Assembly: GCA_900470155.1 (NCBI GenBank)
Contig: UBZT01000009.1
Location: 951,524 to 1,015,523, forward strand
Direction: 5' to 3'
DNA from: Hyphomicrobiales bacterium
GTDB lineage: Bacteria; Pseudomonadota; Alphaproteobacteria; Rhizobiales; Rhizobiaceae
DNA length: 64,000 bases
Both the position numbers and the translations under genes were made by a program. Every line of letters starts with the position of its first letter. The stretch's first letter is position 1. The notes under the pieces were generated by a model. That model was not told the DNA's origin. It did no database searches and was given only the letters and a program-made list of their open reading frames with translations. Shown here in pieces: positions 56,468 to 64,000 of this stretch.

Positions 56468-58708
56468 TCAACCCAGATTGCGCCTTTCGGCGTGTGCGTA
56501 GAATACCTGCTCGGCCGCGCGGGCGCGTGGCTCCATTGATTTGTGCCGCAGGATTTCGATTTCGTCTGCGCTGCACGGCCTGCCAAACAGATAGCCCTGC
56601 AGCTCGTCGCAGCCCGCAAGCCGCAACATGACCGCCTGCTGTTCCGTCTCCACGCCTTCTGCCGTCACCGGAATATCCAACGAACGAGCAAGTGCCACGG
56701 TCGCCTGCAGCGTCTCGACGGCGCGGTGGCCCTCCTCCAGCGCCAGAACCATCGACCGGTCGATCTTCATCCGGTCGAAGCCGAACTGCCTGAGATAGCC
56801 GACGCTGGAAAAGCCGGCGCCGAAGTCGTCAAGCGCAATACGCACGCCGATCTGCCGCAGCCGGTCCAGCGCCGCGCGCGCCCGTTCGGGACTTTGGATG
56901 AAATAGCTTTCGGTCATTTCCAGCACGGTCCGCGACGGCTCGATGCCGGTCTCCATGAAAACCGCCTGGACACGCGCGACGAACGCCGGATCACGGAACT
57001 GGCCCGGCGACACATTGACCGACAGCCGCAGGTCCGGCCAGCTGCGCAATTGTTCCAGCGCCTGGCGCAGCACGGACATGCCGAGCTGGTCGATCAGGCC
57101 GCTGGCTTCGGCAATCGGGATGAAAACATCGGGCGACACCGGCCCATGTCCGCGCCGATGCCAGCGCGCCAGCGCCTCGACGCTCACGAGGGCGAAGTGC
57201 TGGGAACTGACGACCGGCTGGTAGACAACGGTAATTTCGCCCCGCTGGATGGCTTCCCTCAGATCAAGCTCCAGCTGGTTGCGGCTTTCCCGCTCCTCGT
57301 CCATCGCCGTGTCATAGACCGTCCAGCGGCCGCGGCCGCCTTCCTTGGACGAATACATCGCCATGTCGGCGCGCCGAATGATCTCCTCGCCCTCGACGCT
57401 GCCGGCCGGTGAAACGCTGAGTCCGATGCTGCAACCGATCACCACAACCCGCTCGCCGACCGCAAGCGGTTCACCGAAGAACTGCAGGATCGCCTCGCTG
57501 AGCGCGATCGCACGCGCCTCGACATCGATGCCGGACAGCGCAATGGCGAACTCATCGCCGCCGACGCGGGCGAGCACGGCGTCACCGCCAACAAGCATTT
57601 CGAGACCGGCCGAAACGCCGCGGATCAGCCGGTCGCCCGTGCCGTGCCCATAAGCGTCGTTGACCTCTTTGAAGCCGTCGAGATCGAGATAGAGCAACAC
57701 GACATCCTCGCCGCTGCCCTTGGCATCCTCAACACTCTGCGCCAATGCCGAGAACAGGCCCTCGCGGTTGGCAAGCCCGCTCAACCTGTCCGTCCGCGAT
57801 AGCTTGATTGCCGCCGCCTCGTCACCGCGCAACCGCCGCACCTCCTTGGCGCCGACAACAAACAGCATCACACAGTAGAATCCGATCAGGACCACGGCAC
57901 TGGTGACGAGCGAGCGCACCTGCGCGCGGCTGATATCGCCCGGCGCACGCAGATCCCAGCCGAGCGCACCCAGGACCGCTTGCGTCGGTGACAGAATGTC
58001 CACCCGATGCGAAATCGCCGGATCGGCCTCGCTCAGCTTCAGACCCGGCAAAACATAGGCCTGGCCAATTCGCTCCACGGTATCGGTCTTCAGATGCCGC
58101 ATGAAGATGAGATAGGCCCGTTGGTCCGCGTCGACAGTCACATCGCCGGATTTCAGCCGGATCAGCGCGACGCCGGCCGCCCCGATGCCTTTGGCGGTAT
58201 TGGTAAATCCAAGCGCCTGCGGCACCTCGCCTGCGGGCTTCGTCTGGACCTGCTCCAGCAGCCCCGAAACGTCCGCTGTCAGATAGTCGTTCAGGGAGCC
58301 ATCAATCGGCGCACCGTCTGAATAGGCCATGCTGGCGACACCCTGAGCGTCGAGCAGGATCGCCACGTCGAAAAGGTCGCTTTCAAAGGTCATGTCGCCG
58401 AAGTTACGGACGACCCAGTCGGCATCGCGCCGCACATAGATGTAATCGGCGGCATCGTCCCAGGCTGCGTAGTCGTTCAGTGTCGCCCCGAGCTGATGCT
58501 TGAACGTTTCAATCGCGCCGACAAGCGTCTCGCGCGACCGTTCCTCATCGAGGTGGTTGGCATAACTGGCCACGCGATCGAGTGCGGTCAGGACGATGCT
58601 GGTGACGATGACCGCAAGCGCTGCAAAGACAATCAGCATGAATGTCACCGCAAAGCGGCGATCCATCTGGGCACGGAGCCCTCGAATGTCAAATGCAGGA
58701 AGTCGCAT
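56468..58708 (-). CDS. Membrane CHASE4-type GGDEF/EAL protein
   Basis: A 746-residue protein. There is a cytoplasmic start, a membrane helix at about residues 20-42 and a periplasmic CHASE4-like sensor to about 265 containing NDYAAWDDAADYIY. A second membrane helix at about 266-287 is followed by GGDEF at 300-465 and EAL at 480-735. The active motifs are intact: RVGGDEF at 383-387 and VEALARW with E511, plus DDFGAGFSS at 627. Both cyclase and phosphodiesterase activities are possible. No partner genes are adjacent. Confidence 0.93.
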   Translation of the reverse strand: MRLPAFDIRGLRAQMDRRFAVTFMLIVFAALAVIVTSIVLTALDRVASYANHLDEERSRETLVGAIETFKHQLGATLNDYAAWDDAADYIYVRRDADWVVRNFGDMTFESDLFDVAILLDAQGVASMAYSDGAPIDGSLNDYLTADVSGLLEQVQTKPAGEVPQALGFTNTAKGIGAAGVALIRLKSGDVTVDADQRAYLIFMRHLKTDTVERIGQAYVLPGLKLSEADPAISHRVDILSPTQAVLGALGWDLRAPGDISRAQVRSLVTSAVVLIGFYCVMLFVVGAKEVRRLRGDEAAAIKLSRTDRLSGLANREGLFSALAQSVEDAKGSGEDVVLLYLDLDGFKEVNDAYGHGTGDRLIRGVSAGLEMLVGGDAVLARVGGDEFAIALSGIDVEARAIALSEAILQFFGEPLAVGERVVVIGCSIGLSVSPAGSVEGEEIIRRADMAMYSSKEGGRGRWTVYDTAMDEERESRNQLELDLREAIQRGEITVVYQPVVSSQHFALVSVEALARWHRRGHGPVSPDVFIPIAEASGLIDQLGMSVLRQALEQLRSWPDLRLSVNVSPGQFRDPAFVARVQAVFMETGIEPSRTVLEMTESYFIQSPERARAALDRLRQIGVRIALDDFGAGFSSVGYLRQFGFDRMKIDRSMVLALEEGHRAVETLQATVALARSLDIPVTAEGVETEQQAVMLRLAGCDELQGYLFGRPCSADEIEILRHKSMEPRARAAEQVFYAHAERRNLG

Positions 58709-58815
58709 ATGTGAACCTTGGCATGAAGATCCACCCTGCGCATAATGTGTTCAATTTAGCTTAACATACTGACATGCAATGAAAATATCGTTGTTTTAAA
58801 TTCTTCTTATTGACA

Positions 58816-58849
58816 GCGAAAAACCTTCCCGGGATTGCCCGGAAAGGTT
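58816..58849 (-). terminator. Terminator after metQ
   Basis: A stem of about 12 pairs with one G-T wobble (58822-58833 with 58838-58849) is followed by TTTTT on the minus strand. Confidence 0.8.
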
Positions 58850-58890
58850 GTCTTTGGTCCGACACGGAATGTCATCCGCGCCGCAGGCGA

Positions 58891-59670
58891 TCACCAGGCC
58901 GGGATGACGGCGCCCTTGAACTCTTCCTGGATAAAGGCCTTCACGGCATCGCTGTGATAGGATTCGATCAGCGTCTTGACCCAGGCTGAGTCCTTGTCGG
59001 CAGCTTTGACCGCGATGACGTTGATATAGGGTGCCTTTTCGCTTTCGCGTGCAATCGGGTCCGTGCCGGGATTGAGGCCGGCTTCGAGCGCGTAATTGGT
59101 ATTGATCACCGAAGCGTCGACATCATCAAGGGCACGCGGGAGTTGAGCCGCGTCCAGTTCGGCAAAGGTCAGGTTCTTCGGATTTTCGATCACGTCGGCC
59201 GGACCGATCTTCAACCCGGCACCGTCCTTGAACTTGATCAGGCCCTGGTCGGCCAGCACCAGCAGCGCACGACCACCATTGGTCGGATCATTCGGGATCG
59301 CAACGGTCGCTCCGTCGGCGAGCTCCGCAAGGCTCTTTACCTTCTTCGAATAGACGCCCATCGGGAAGTTCACCGACTGGGCGACGCTGACCAGGTCAAA
59401 CCCGCGATCGGCGACCTGGTTATCGAGGTAAGGCTGATGCTGGAAGGAATTGGCATTGAGATCGCCATCCGTCAGCGCCTGGTTCGGCACGACATAGTCG
59501 GAGAATTCGAGGATTTCGATATCGAGACCCTTGGTGGCTGCGACTTCCTTGACCTTTTCCATGATCTGGGCATGCGGACCAGGCGTCACCCCGATCTTGA
59601 TGCTTTCAGCCAGGGCAGTACCGGCAGAGAACAAAGCGGCGAGCGAGGCCGCGAGAATGAGCTTTTTCAT
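58891..59670 (-). CDS. metQ: Methionine-binding protein MetQ (NlpA family)
   Basis: A 259-residue solute receptor of the D/L-methionine ABC importer. The signal peptide ends near GTALAESIK with an Ala-type cleavage and no lipobox Cys, so it is soluble and not a lipoprotein, as seen in some alphaproteobacteria. The family features are VTPGPHAQIMEKV, NAYSFQHQPYL-like NANSFQHQPYLDNQ and AIPNDPTNGGRALLVL. It is the last gene of metN-metI-metQ. Confidence 0.95.
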   Translation of the reverse strand: MKKLILAASLAALFSAGTALAESIKIGVTPGPHAQIMEKVKEVAATKGLDIEILEFSDYVVPNQALTDGDLNANSFQHQPYLDNQVADRGFDLVSVAQSVNFPMGVYSKKVKSLAELADGATVAIPNDPTNGGRALLVLADQGLIKFKDGAGLKIGPADVIENPKNLTFAELDAAQLPRALDDVDASVINTNYALEAGLNPGTDPIARESEKAPYINVIAVKAADKDSAWVKTLIESYHSDAVKAFIQEEFKGAVIPAW

Positions 59671-59711
59671 GGGATGTCTCCTTGTGTTTTCTGTTTATCG
59701 CTTGGGAAGGA

Positions 59712-60380
59712 TCAGTTTTTCCGGCTTTTTTTGTCGAAGCGCCGGGCAAGTCCATCGCCGGCGCTCTGCACCGCCTGGACCAGCACGATCAGAACCACGA
59801 CGACGGCCAGCATCACGTCCGGCATGAAGCGCTGGTAGCCGTAGCGGATGCCGAGATCGCCGAGACCGCCGCCACCGACAGCACCGACCATGGCGGAATA
59901 GCCGACAAGGCTGACAGCGGTCATCGTCAGGGCGAGTACGATACCGGGCTTTGCCTCGGCCAGCAGCACCTTGGTGACGATCTGCAAAGGTGTCGCCCCC
60001 ATGGCCCGCGCCGCCTCGATCAGCCCCTTGTCCACCTCGCGGATGGCCGCTTCGATCAGGCGGGCCACGAAGGGAATGGTCGCGATCGTCAGCGGCACGA
60101 TGGCGGCAGATGTGCCGATCGATGTGCCGGTGACGAGCCGGGTGAAGGGAATGATCGCGACCACCAGAATGATGAAGGGTGTCGAGCGCGCGGCATTGAC
60201 CACAAGGCCAACCACGCGGTTGACGGAAGGGGCGGCAAACAGTTCGCCGCGGCCGCTGGTTGCCAGAAACACGCCGAACGGCAAGCCGATCAGCGTGCCG
60301 ATCACGCCGGCGACCGCCACCATCTGCAGCGTCTGCAAAAGGGCTTTCAGCAGAAGATTGAACAGCATCTCAGGCGCCAT
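59712..60380 (-). CDS. metI: Methionine ABC transporter permease MetI
   Basis: A 222-residue inner membrane protein with five or six helices. The motif [19 protein letters not shown] is the EAA loop that meets MetN. It overlaps the metN gene by 11 bases and is 41 bases before metQ. Confidence 0.95.
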   Translation of the reverse strand: MAPEMLFNLLLKALLQTLQMVAVAGVIGTLIGLPFGVFLATSGRGELFAAPSVNRVVGLVVNAARSTPFIILVVAIIPFTRLVTGTSIGTSAAIVPLTIATIPFVARLIEAAIREVDKGLIEAARAMGATPLQIVTKVLLAEAKPGIVLALTMTAVSLVGYSAMVGAVGGGGLGDLGIRYGYQRFMPDVMLAVVVVLIVLVQAVQSAGDGLARRFDKKSRKN

Positions 60381-61452
60381 AACCGAGCACCTCCGTGGTC
60401 AGGCCGGTTTCGGCATAAAAATGGTTCGCCCGCGCAACGACGTCAGGCGCTGCAGCATAGGACACCACCAGCGACCCATAGGGTTCGCCGGCGATCTCGT
60501 CGATCGTGCCGGTGATGATGTTGACGTCCGAGCCAAGTTCGCTCATCAACCGCGAGACCAGCGGCTGCTCGGCCGTGGACCCGAAGAAATTCAACCGCAC
60601 GAACAGTCTGTCGCCCGCTCCTGCAACAGGCTTCAGCCGGCGTGCGATCGCTTCAGGGAGCTTCGTGCCGGTCAGGCCGGACAACAGCGCGCGCGTCGTC
60701 TCATGGCTCGGACGGGTGAAGACGTCGAATGTGCGTCCTTCCTCGACGATCAGCCCCTTGTCGATCACAGCCACACGCGAGGCGATGGCTTTCACCACCT
60801 CCATTTCATGGGTGATCAGCAGAACCGTCAGCCCAAGATCGCGATTGATGGTCTTCAACAGATCGAGGATCGACTGGGTCGTCTCGGGATCGAGCGCCGA
60901 CGTTGCCTCGTCCGACAGCAGCAGCGATGGCTCGGTCGCAAGCGCCCGGGCGATGCCGACGCGCTGCTTCTGGCCGCCCGACAACTCGGCCGGATAACGC
61001 CCAGCTTTGTCCGTCAGCCCGACCAGATCCATCAGAGGCCTGACCTTCGCCTGGATCGACATGCGGTCGTAACCGGCGATTTCCAGCGGCAGGGCAATAT
61101 TGTCGGCAACGGTGCGCGAGGACAGCAGGTTGAAATGCTGGAAGATCATGCCGACGGAACGGCGCAGCCTGCGAAGGCCGGCATCATCGAGACCGCCGAC
61201 ATTGACGCCATCGACAAGAACCTTGCCGGTACTCGGCGTTTCCAGCCCGTTGACCAGCCGGATCAGTGTCGACTTGCCGGCACCGGACCGGCCGATGATA
61301 CCGGTAATGGCGCCCTTCGGCACGCTATAGTCGATCCCGGCCAGCGCAGCGAAGCCCGGCTGGCCATTGTTGCCGCCGAAATGTTTGGTCACGCCTTCAA
61401 AGGCCACCATGGCGCGCTCGCCGACGCTCTCTTGCGCAAGGGCATTCATCAT
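60370..61452 (-). CDS. metN: Methionine ABC transporter ATP-binding protein MetN
   Basis: A 360-residue ATPase of the methionine importer. Walker [10 protein letters not shown], signature [15 protein letters not shown], Walker [13 protein letters not shown] and the H-loop ITHEM are clear. The C-terminal NIL regulatory domain (about residues 270-360) binds methionine and blocks transport in homologues. The ATG at 61452 has GGGGAG at 8 bases; a longer start at 61533 is not family-like. It is first in metNIQ. Confidence 0.96.
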   Translation of the reverse strand: MMNALAQESVGERAMVAFEGVTKHFGGNNGQPGFAALAGIDYSVPKGAITGIIGRSGAGKSTLIRLVNGLETPSTGKVLVDGVNVGGLDDAGLRRLRRSVGMIFQHFNLLSSRTVADNIALPLEIAGYDRMSIQAKVRPLMDLVGLTDKAGRYPAELSGGQKQRVGIARALATEPSLLLSDEATSALDPETTQSILDLLKTINRDLGLTVLLITHEMEVVKAIASRVAVIDKGLIVEEGRTFDVFTRPSHETTRALLSGLTGTKLPEAIARRLKPVAGAGDRLFVRLNFFGSTAEQPLVSRLMSELGSDVNIITGTIDEIAGEPYGSLVVSYAAAPDVVARANHFYAETGLTTEVLGYGA

Positions 61453-61851
61453 CGCAGCGCTCCCCGCGCGGAAGGCGTCGAAAGTCCGGATAGGGTCATG
61501 AAAAGTCTCTTCGGTAGCTGGCCACGCGGCCATGGATCGGGGGTTCTCGCGGACTTACCGGGAGCAACACATTCGGCACATGAGACGCCGCCTTACCATT
61601 CCGATCCCTGTCTTTCAAATTTGCACAATGCGTTTTAGCACCGCATTGGGGAAAACTGATCTGCTTATTGCATCGGTCAGCGCCAAAACCGAGCAAATGC
61701 ATTCCGATTTTGGCCCGCCGATAGATAAATCTATCCAAACCACATCCCAACGGGAAGTGGGCGCCGTGTGGCAGGTCAAGCCTGCGCCGCCTCACACAAT
61801 GTCAGGCAAAACGCACAAGGCAATGACGGACAACCATTTCATCGTCATCCA
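61453..61851. other. Intergenic region metN / grpB-family gene
   Basis: A 399-base gap. Upstream of metN there is a small hairpin, arms TGGCC/GGCCA, at 61519-61532. The rest is moderately AT-rich. I looked for a SAM-II riboswitch and saw no match. Promoters of metN must lie here. Confidence 0.35.
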
Positions 61852-62355
61852 CTATCGCGATGCCATGCCGACAATCCTTGCGACGAACGCAGCCTTGCCA
61901 CTGGTGTAATAGGTCCAGTCGCCATTCGCCTCGTCCGCCAACCTGGACTTCAGCGCGGCATAGTCCGCGGCATCCTCGGGATGGCTACGCAACCAGTCGC
62001 GAAACAGGATGCGCTTTTCATGCGTGGCATTGTTCGGCCCACAGAGATAAAGCCGGTTGCCACGGGAGCCACGCCCGGACGTAAACGTCCACATGCCATC
62101 CTGATAGGGCGTGCCATGGAACGTGTATTTCGCTAAGTCTTTGACCCGTTCGACCGCTTCGGCCATCATCCCCTCATCTCGGATGACGGCATCGATGTCG
62201 ATCTTCGGCTTGGCACGCAGACCCACGACCGACGTGCTGCCAACGTGATGAATATCATCCACGAGTTCGCCCAGCAGGCTCAAGAGCGCAGCTTTTTCCG
62301 CCGCGAAAAGCGCCGGCCAATCAGGATCGTAGTCGATGACCTCAATGCTGCCCAT
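61852..62355 (-). CDS. GrpB family protein (UPF0157)
   Basis: A 167-residue protein with the nucleotidyltransferase-like GrpB fold: IEVIDYDPDWPALF at the start, then HHVGSTSVVGLRAKPKIDIDAVI with the two acidic residues of the nucleotidyltransferase site, and NRLYLCGPNN. The function in the cell is unknown. It lies 29 bases after the beta-glucosidase on the same strand. Confidence 0.9.
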   Translation of the reverse strand: MGSIEVIDYDPDWPALFAAEKAALLSLLGELVDDIHHVGSTSVVGLRAKPKIDIDAVIRDEGMMAEAVERVKDLAKYTFHGTPYQDGMWTFTSGRGSRGNRLYLCGPNNATHEKRILFRDWLRSHPEDAADYAALKSRLADEANGDWTYYTSGKAAFVARIVGMASR

Positions 62356-62384
62356 CCGGGATCCTGTCTGCCGCGCGGCGACAC

Positions 62385-63758
62385 TCAGTCCGGCTTGAAA
62401 TTCCCCTTGGGGAATTCAGCCGCCAGCGCGCTATACCACTTGCCACTCTTTTTCACCGTGCGCACCTGTGTGTCATAGTCGACATGCACGAGGCCGAAGC
62501 GCATCCGGTAACCTTCCGCCCATTCGAAATTGTCCATCAGGCTCCAGGCAAAATAGCCATGCATCGGATAGCCGTCCTGGATCAGCTCGGCGACCACAGA
62601 CAGATGCTCGACATAATAGTCGAGCCGCGGCTGGTCATCGACCGCGCCGTTCTCGACCTCCATATTGTAGCAGGCGCCGTTCTCGGTGATGTAGCAGACC
62701 GGCAATTCGTAGCGCCCGTAGAGACGCGCGACCAGCGACTTCAGTGCCGGTGCATAGACCTCCCAGCCGATATCCGTCTGCACCTTGGAAACCGGCGGCG
62801 CGCCTGACGTCGCCGGGAATTCGGCGCCGGGTGCCGGATCGTCGCAGACGCGCATCGGCGTGTAGTAGTTCAGTCCCCACCAGTCGAGTTTCTGGCTGAT
62901 GATCTCAAGGTCGTTCTCCTCGATCTTCGGCATGCGCGACCCGAGAGCCGACAGGAAATCCGCCGGATATTCGCCCTTGAACACCGGATCGAAGAACACG
63001 CCGTTGTGGAACTGGTGCGCCCGCTCGGCAGCGGCAATATCTACAGCACTGTCTGACCCTGGCAGCGTCTCATGCGCATTCAGCACCAGGCCGACCGGCA
63101 CATTCGGCGCAATTTCCCGGATCGCCTGAACGGAGAGACCATGGGCAAGATTGGTGTAATGCAGCGCATGCAGCGCCGCATCCATGTTGCGTTCGCCCGG
63201 CGCATGAATACCGTAGAGATGCGACAGCCAGACCGAGCACCAGGGCTCGTTGAAAGTGGCAACAGCGTCGAGCCGGTCGCCCAGCCGCTCCATGATAACC
63301 TTGGTATAGCGCTGGAAGGCATAGGCCGTCGATCGCGCCGTCCAGCCCCCGTCGCCCATCAGGGCAAGCGGCAGGTCCCAGTGATAGAGCGTCGCATAGG
63401 CCTTGATGCCGCGCGCCTTCAAGCCGTCGATCAGCCTGTCATAAAAATCCAGACCCGCCTCGTTGATCGGTCCGGTCCCCTCCGGAACGATGCGCGGCCA
63501 GGCGATCGAAAACCGGTAGCCGGTGACGCCCATGGCCTTGATCAGGTCGAGATCGCTTTCCCAGCGATTGTAGTGATCGCAGGCGACGTCGCCATTGTGG
63601 CGGCCGAAAACCCGGCCCGGCATGTTGGAAAACGCATCCCAGATCGACGGCTTGCGACCATCGGCCTTCGACGCTCCCTCGATCTGGAATGAGGCCGTCG
63701 CCACGCCAAACAGAAAATCGCCGGGAAACCGGTCGGCAAACAGTTTCGGATCGATCAT
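62385..63758 (-). CDS. Beta-glucosidase, glycoside hydrolase family 1
   Basis: A 457-residue GH1 enzyme that removes terminal beta-linked glucose or galactose. The acid/base is E171 in ATFNEPW and the nucleophile E359 in YITENGA. The N-terminus FLFGVATASFQIEG is typical of the family. It lacks a signal peptide and so is cytoplasmic. A LacI-type palindrome lies 106-119 bases upstream. The substrate (cellobiose, aryl-glucosides) is not decided. Confidence 0.95.
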   Translation of the reverse strand: MIDPKLFADRFPGDFLFGVATASFQIEGASKADGRKPSIWDAFSNMPGRVFGRHNGDVACDHYNRWESDLDLIKAMGVTGYRFSIAWPRIVPEGTGPINEAGLDFYDRLIDGLKARGIKAYATLYHWDLPLALMGDGGWTARSTAYAFQRYTKVIMERLGDRLDAVATFNEPWCSVWLSHLYGIHAPGERNMDAALHALHYTNLAHGLSVQAIREIAPNVPVGLVLNAHETLPGSDSAVDIAAAERAHQFHNGVFFDPVFKGEYPADFLSALGSRMPKIEENDLEIISQKLDWWGLNYYTPMRVCDDPAPGAEFPATSGAPPVSKVQTDIGWEVYAPALKSLVARLYGRYELPVCYITENGACYNMEVENGAVDDQPRLDYYVEHLSVVAELIQDGYPMHGYFAWSLMDNFEWAEGYRMRFGLVHVDYDTQVRTVKKSGKWYSALAAEFPKGNFKPD

Positions 63759-63863
63759 GAAACAAGTCCTTTGTCAGGTCCGGGCGAAAGGGCCGCCACC
63801 GATAAAAGTCGAAAGCGGTTTAGAGCAATCACGCGACGCGGTGAAGACAGGACGGACAAAAAA

Positions 63864-63877
63864 CTGCAACGTTGCAG
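63864..63877. promoter_or_regulatory. LacI-type palindrome upstream of beta-glucosidase gene
   Basis: CTGCAACGTTGCAG is a perfect 14-bp palindrome with a central CG, the layout of LacI-family sugar operators (TGNAAN-CG style). It lies 106-119 bases before the gene start on the minus strand. Confidence 0.5.
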
Positions 63878-63879
63878 GA

Positions 63880-64000
63880 AATCCACCCTCCCCTTGAGGG
63901 GAAGGGTCGGACCGAAGGTCCGGGGTGGGGTGATCGCCGCGTGACCGCGACTACCCTCGGGGGAGAGGATCACCCCCTCATCCGGCTGCCGCCACCTTCT
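63880..64000. repeat. Partial rhizobial intergenic repeat at the right edge
   Basis: A GC-rich run with a CCCCT/AGGGG hairpin (63890-63901), a second CGGACCGAAGGTCCGG hairpin at 63908-63923 and then CCCTCATCCGGCTGCCG near 63975. The latter matches what I remember of intergenic mosaic repeats of Rhizobium and Agrobacterium. It is cut by the window edge. Confidence 0.5.

Noticed and set aside
61453..61620. SAM-II (metA-type) riboswitch in front of metN
   Set aside because: The leader lacks the conserved pieces I remember, such as the downstream TAAAAAGG stretch. Only a small unrelated hairpin was seen.

Overview
The window reads as a chromosomal segment of an alphaproteobacterium of the order Rhizobiales, most likely family Rhizobiaceae (Rhizobium/Agrobacterium group). 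The reasons are a glycogen operon in the order glgP-glgB-glgC-glgA-pgm, a heterotetrameric sarcosine oxidase cluster soxBDAG, an aa3 oxidase subunit IV gene, an alphaproteobacterial Lys/Orn decarboxylase with a long leader, RopB/Omp25-like and OmpW outer membrane proteins, and a fragment at the right edge that resembles rhizobial intergenic mosaic repeats. These are homology judgements from memory; no search was run. No rRNA, tRNA, CRISPR array, prophage, insertion sequence or integrase was seen.

Layout. 1-2.1 kb: 3' end of an ATP-grasp/alpha-E protein followed by a transglutaminase-like protease. 2.2-3.5 kb: a TadG-like protein with a von Willebrand A domain, closed by a strong terminator. 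3.7-12.8 kb: the glycogen operon ending in a bidirectional terminator. 12.8-14.0 kb: a TetR regulator and an SRPBCC protein on the minus strand. 14.1-17.7 kb: glgX, a MaoC-like hydratase and a DUF2332 protein. 17.75-22.9 kb: soxBDAG on the minus strand. 23.2-24.5 kb: rpsU and a TPR lipoprotein. 24.6-28.3 kb: oxidase subunit IV, a FeeM-like N-acyltransferase and a membrane GGDEF/EAL protein. 28.6-32.3 kb: a TRAP transporter whose permeases and TakP-like receptor are convergent.

32.6-38.2 kb: a class I amidotransferase-type hydrolase, a possible protease inhibitor, a LacI/2-hydroxyacid dehydrogenase pair, a MarR/creatininase divergent pair and a Phd-VapC toxin-antitoxin pair. 38.4-40.5 kb: a His-rich COG0523 GTPase coupled to a WD40 protein. 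40.8-42.6 kb: a chemoreceptor. 42.7-44.4 kb: two outer membrane proteins, one (OmpW) with an FNR/FixK-type box. 44.6-47.9 kb: a GNAT acetyltransferase, a Lys/Orn decarboxylase with a ~430-nt leader, and a divergent LysR regulator. 48.0-49.8 kb: DUF1007 plus a NicO-type Ni/Co transporter. 49.8-56.4 kb: small accessory genes, DUF533, eda, an overlapping CYTH-CHAD pair, a WYL regulator, a VOC protein, trhO and an orphan small gene. 56.5-58.7 kb: a second, apparently intact GGDEF/EAL protein. 58.9-61.5 kb: metNIQ. 61.9-63.8 kb: a GrpB-family protein and a GH1 beta-glucosidase preceded by a LacI-type palindrome.

Functional threads: glycogen synthesis and breakdown (glgPBCA, pgm, glgX), metal handling (COG0523-WD40, NicO-DUF1007), one-carbon and keto-acid use (sox, TakP-type TRAP), c-di-GMP signalling (two EAL proteins) and envelope remodelling. 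I do not see an unmistakably new system. The loci that best repay a second look are the ATP-grasp/alpha-E/transglutaminase set, the DctM protein with a repeated Pro-rich tail, the FeeM-like acyltransferase, the COG0523-WD40 pair with a Zur-like site, the decarboxylase leader and the OmpW anaerobox.
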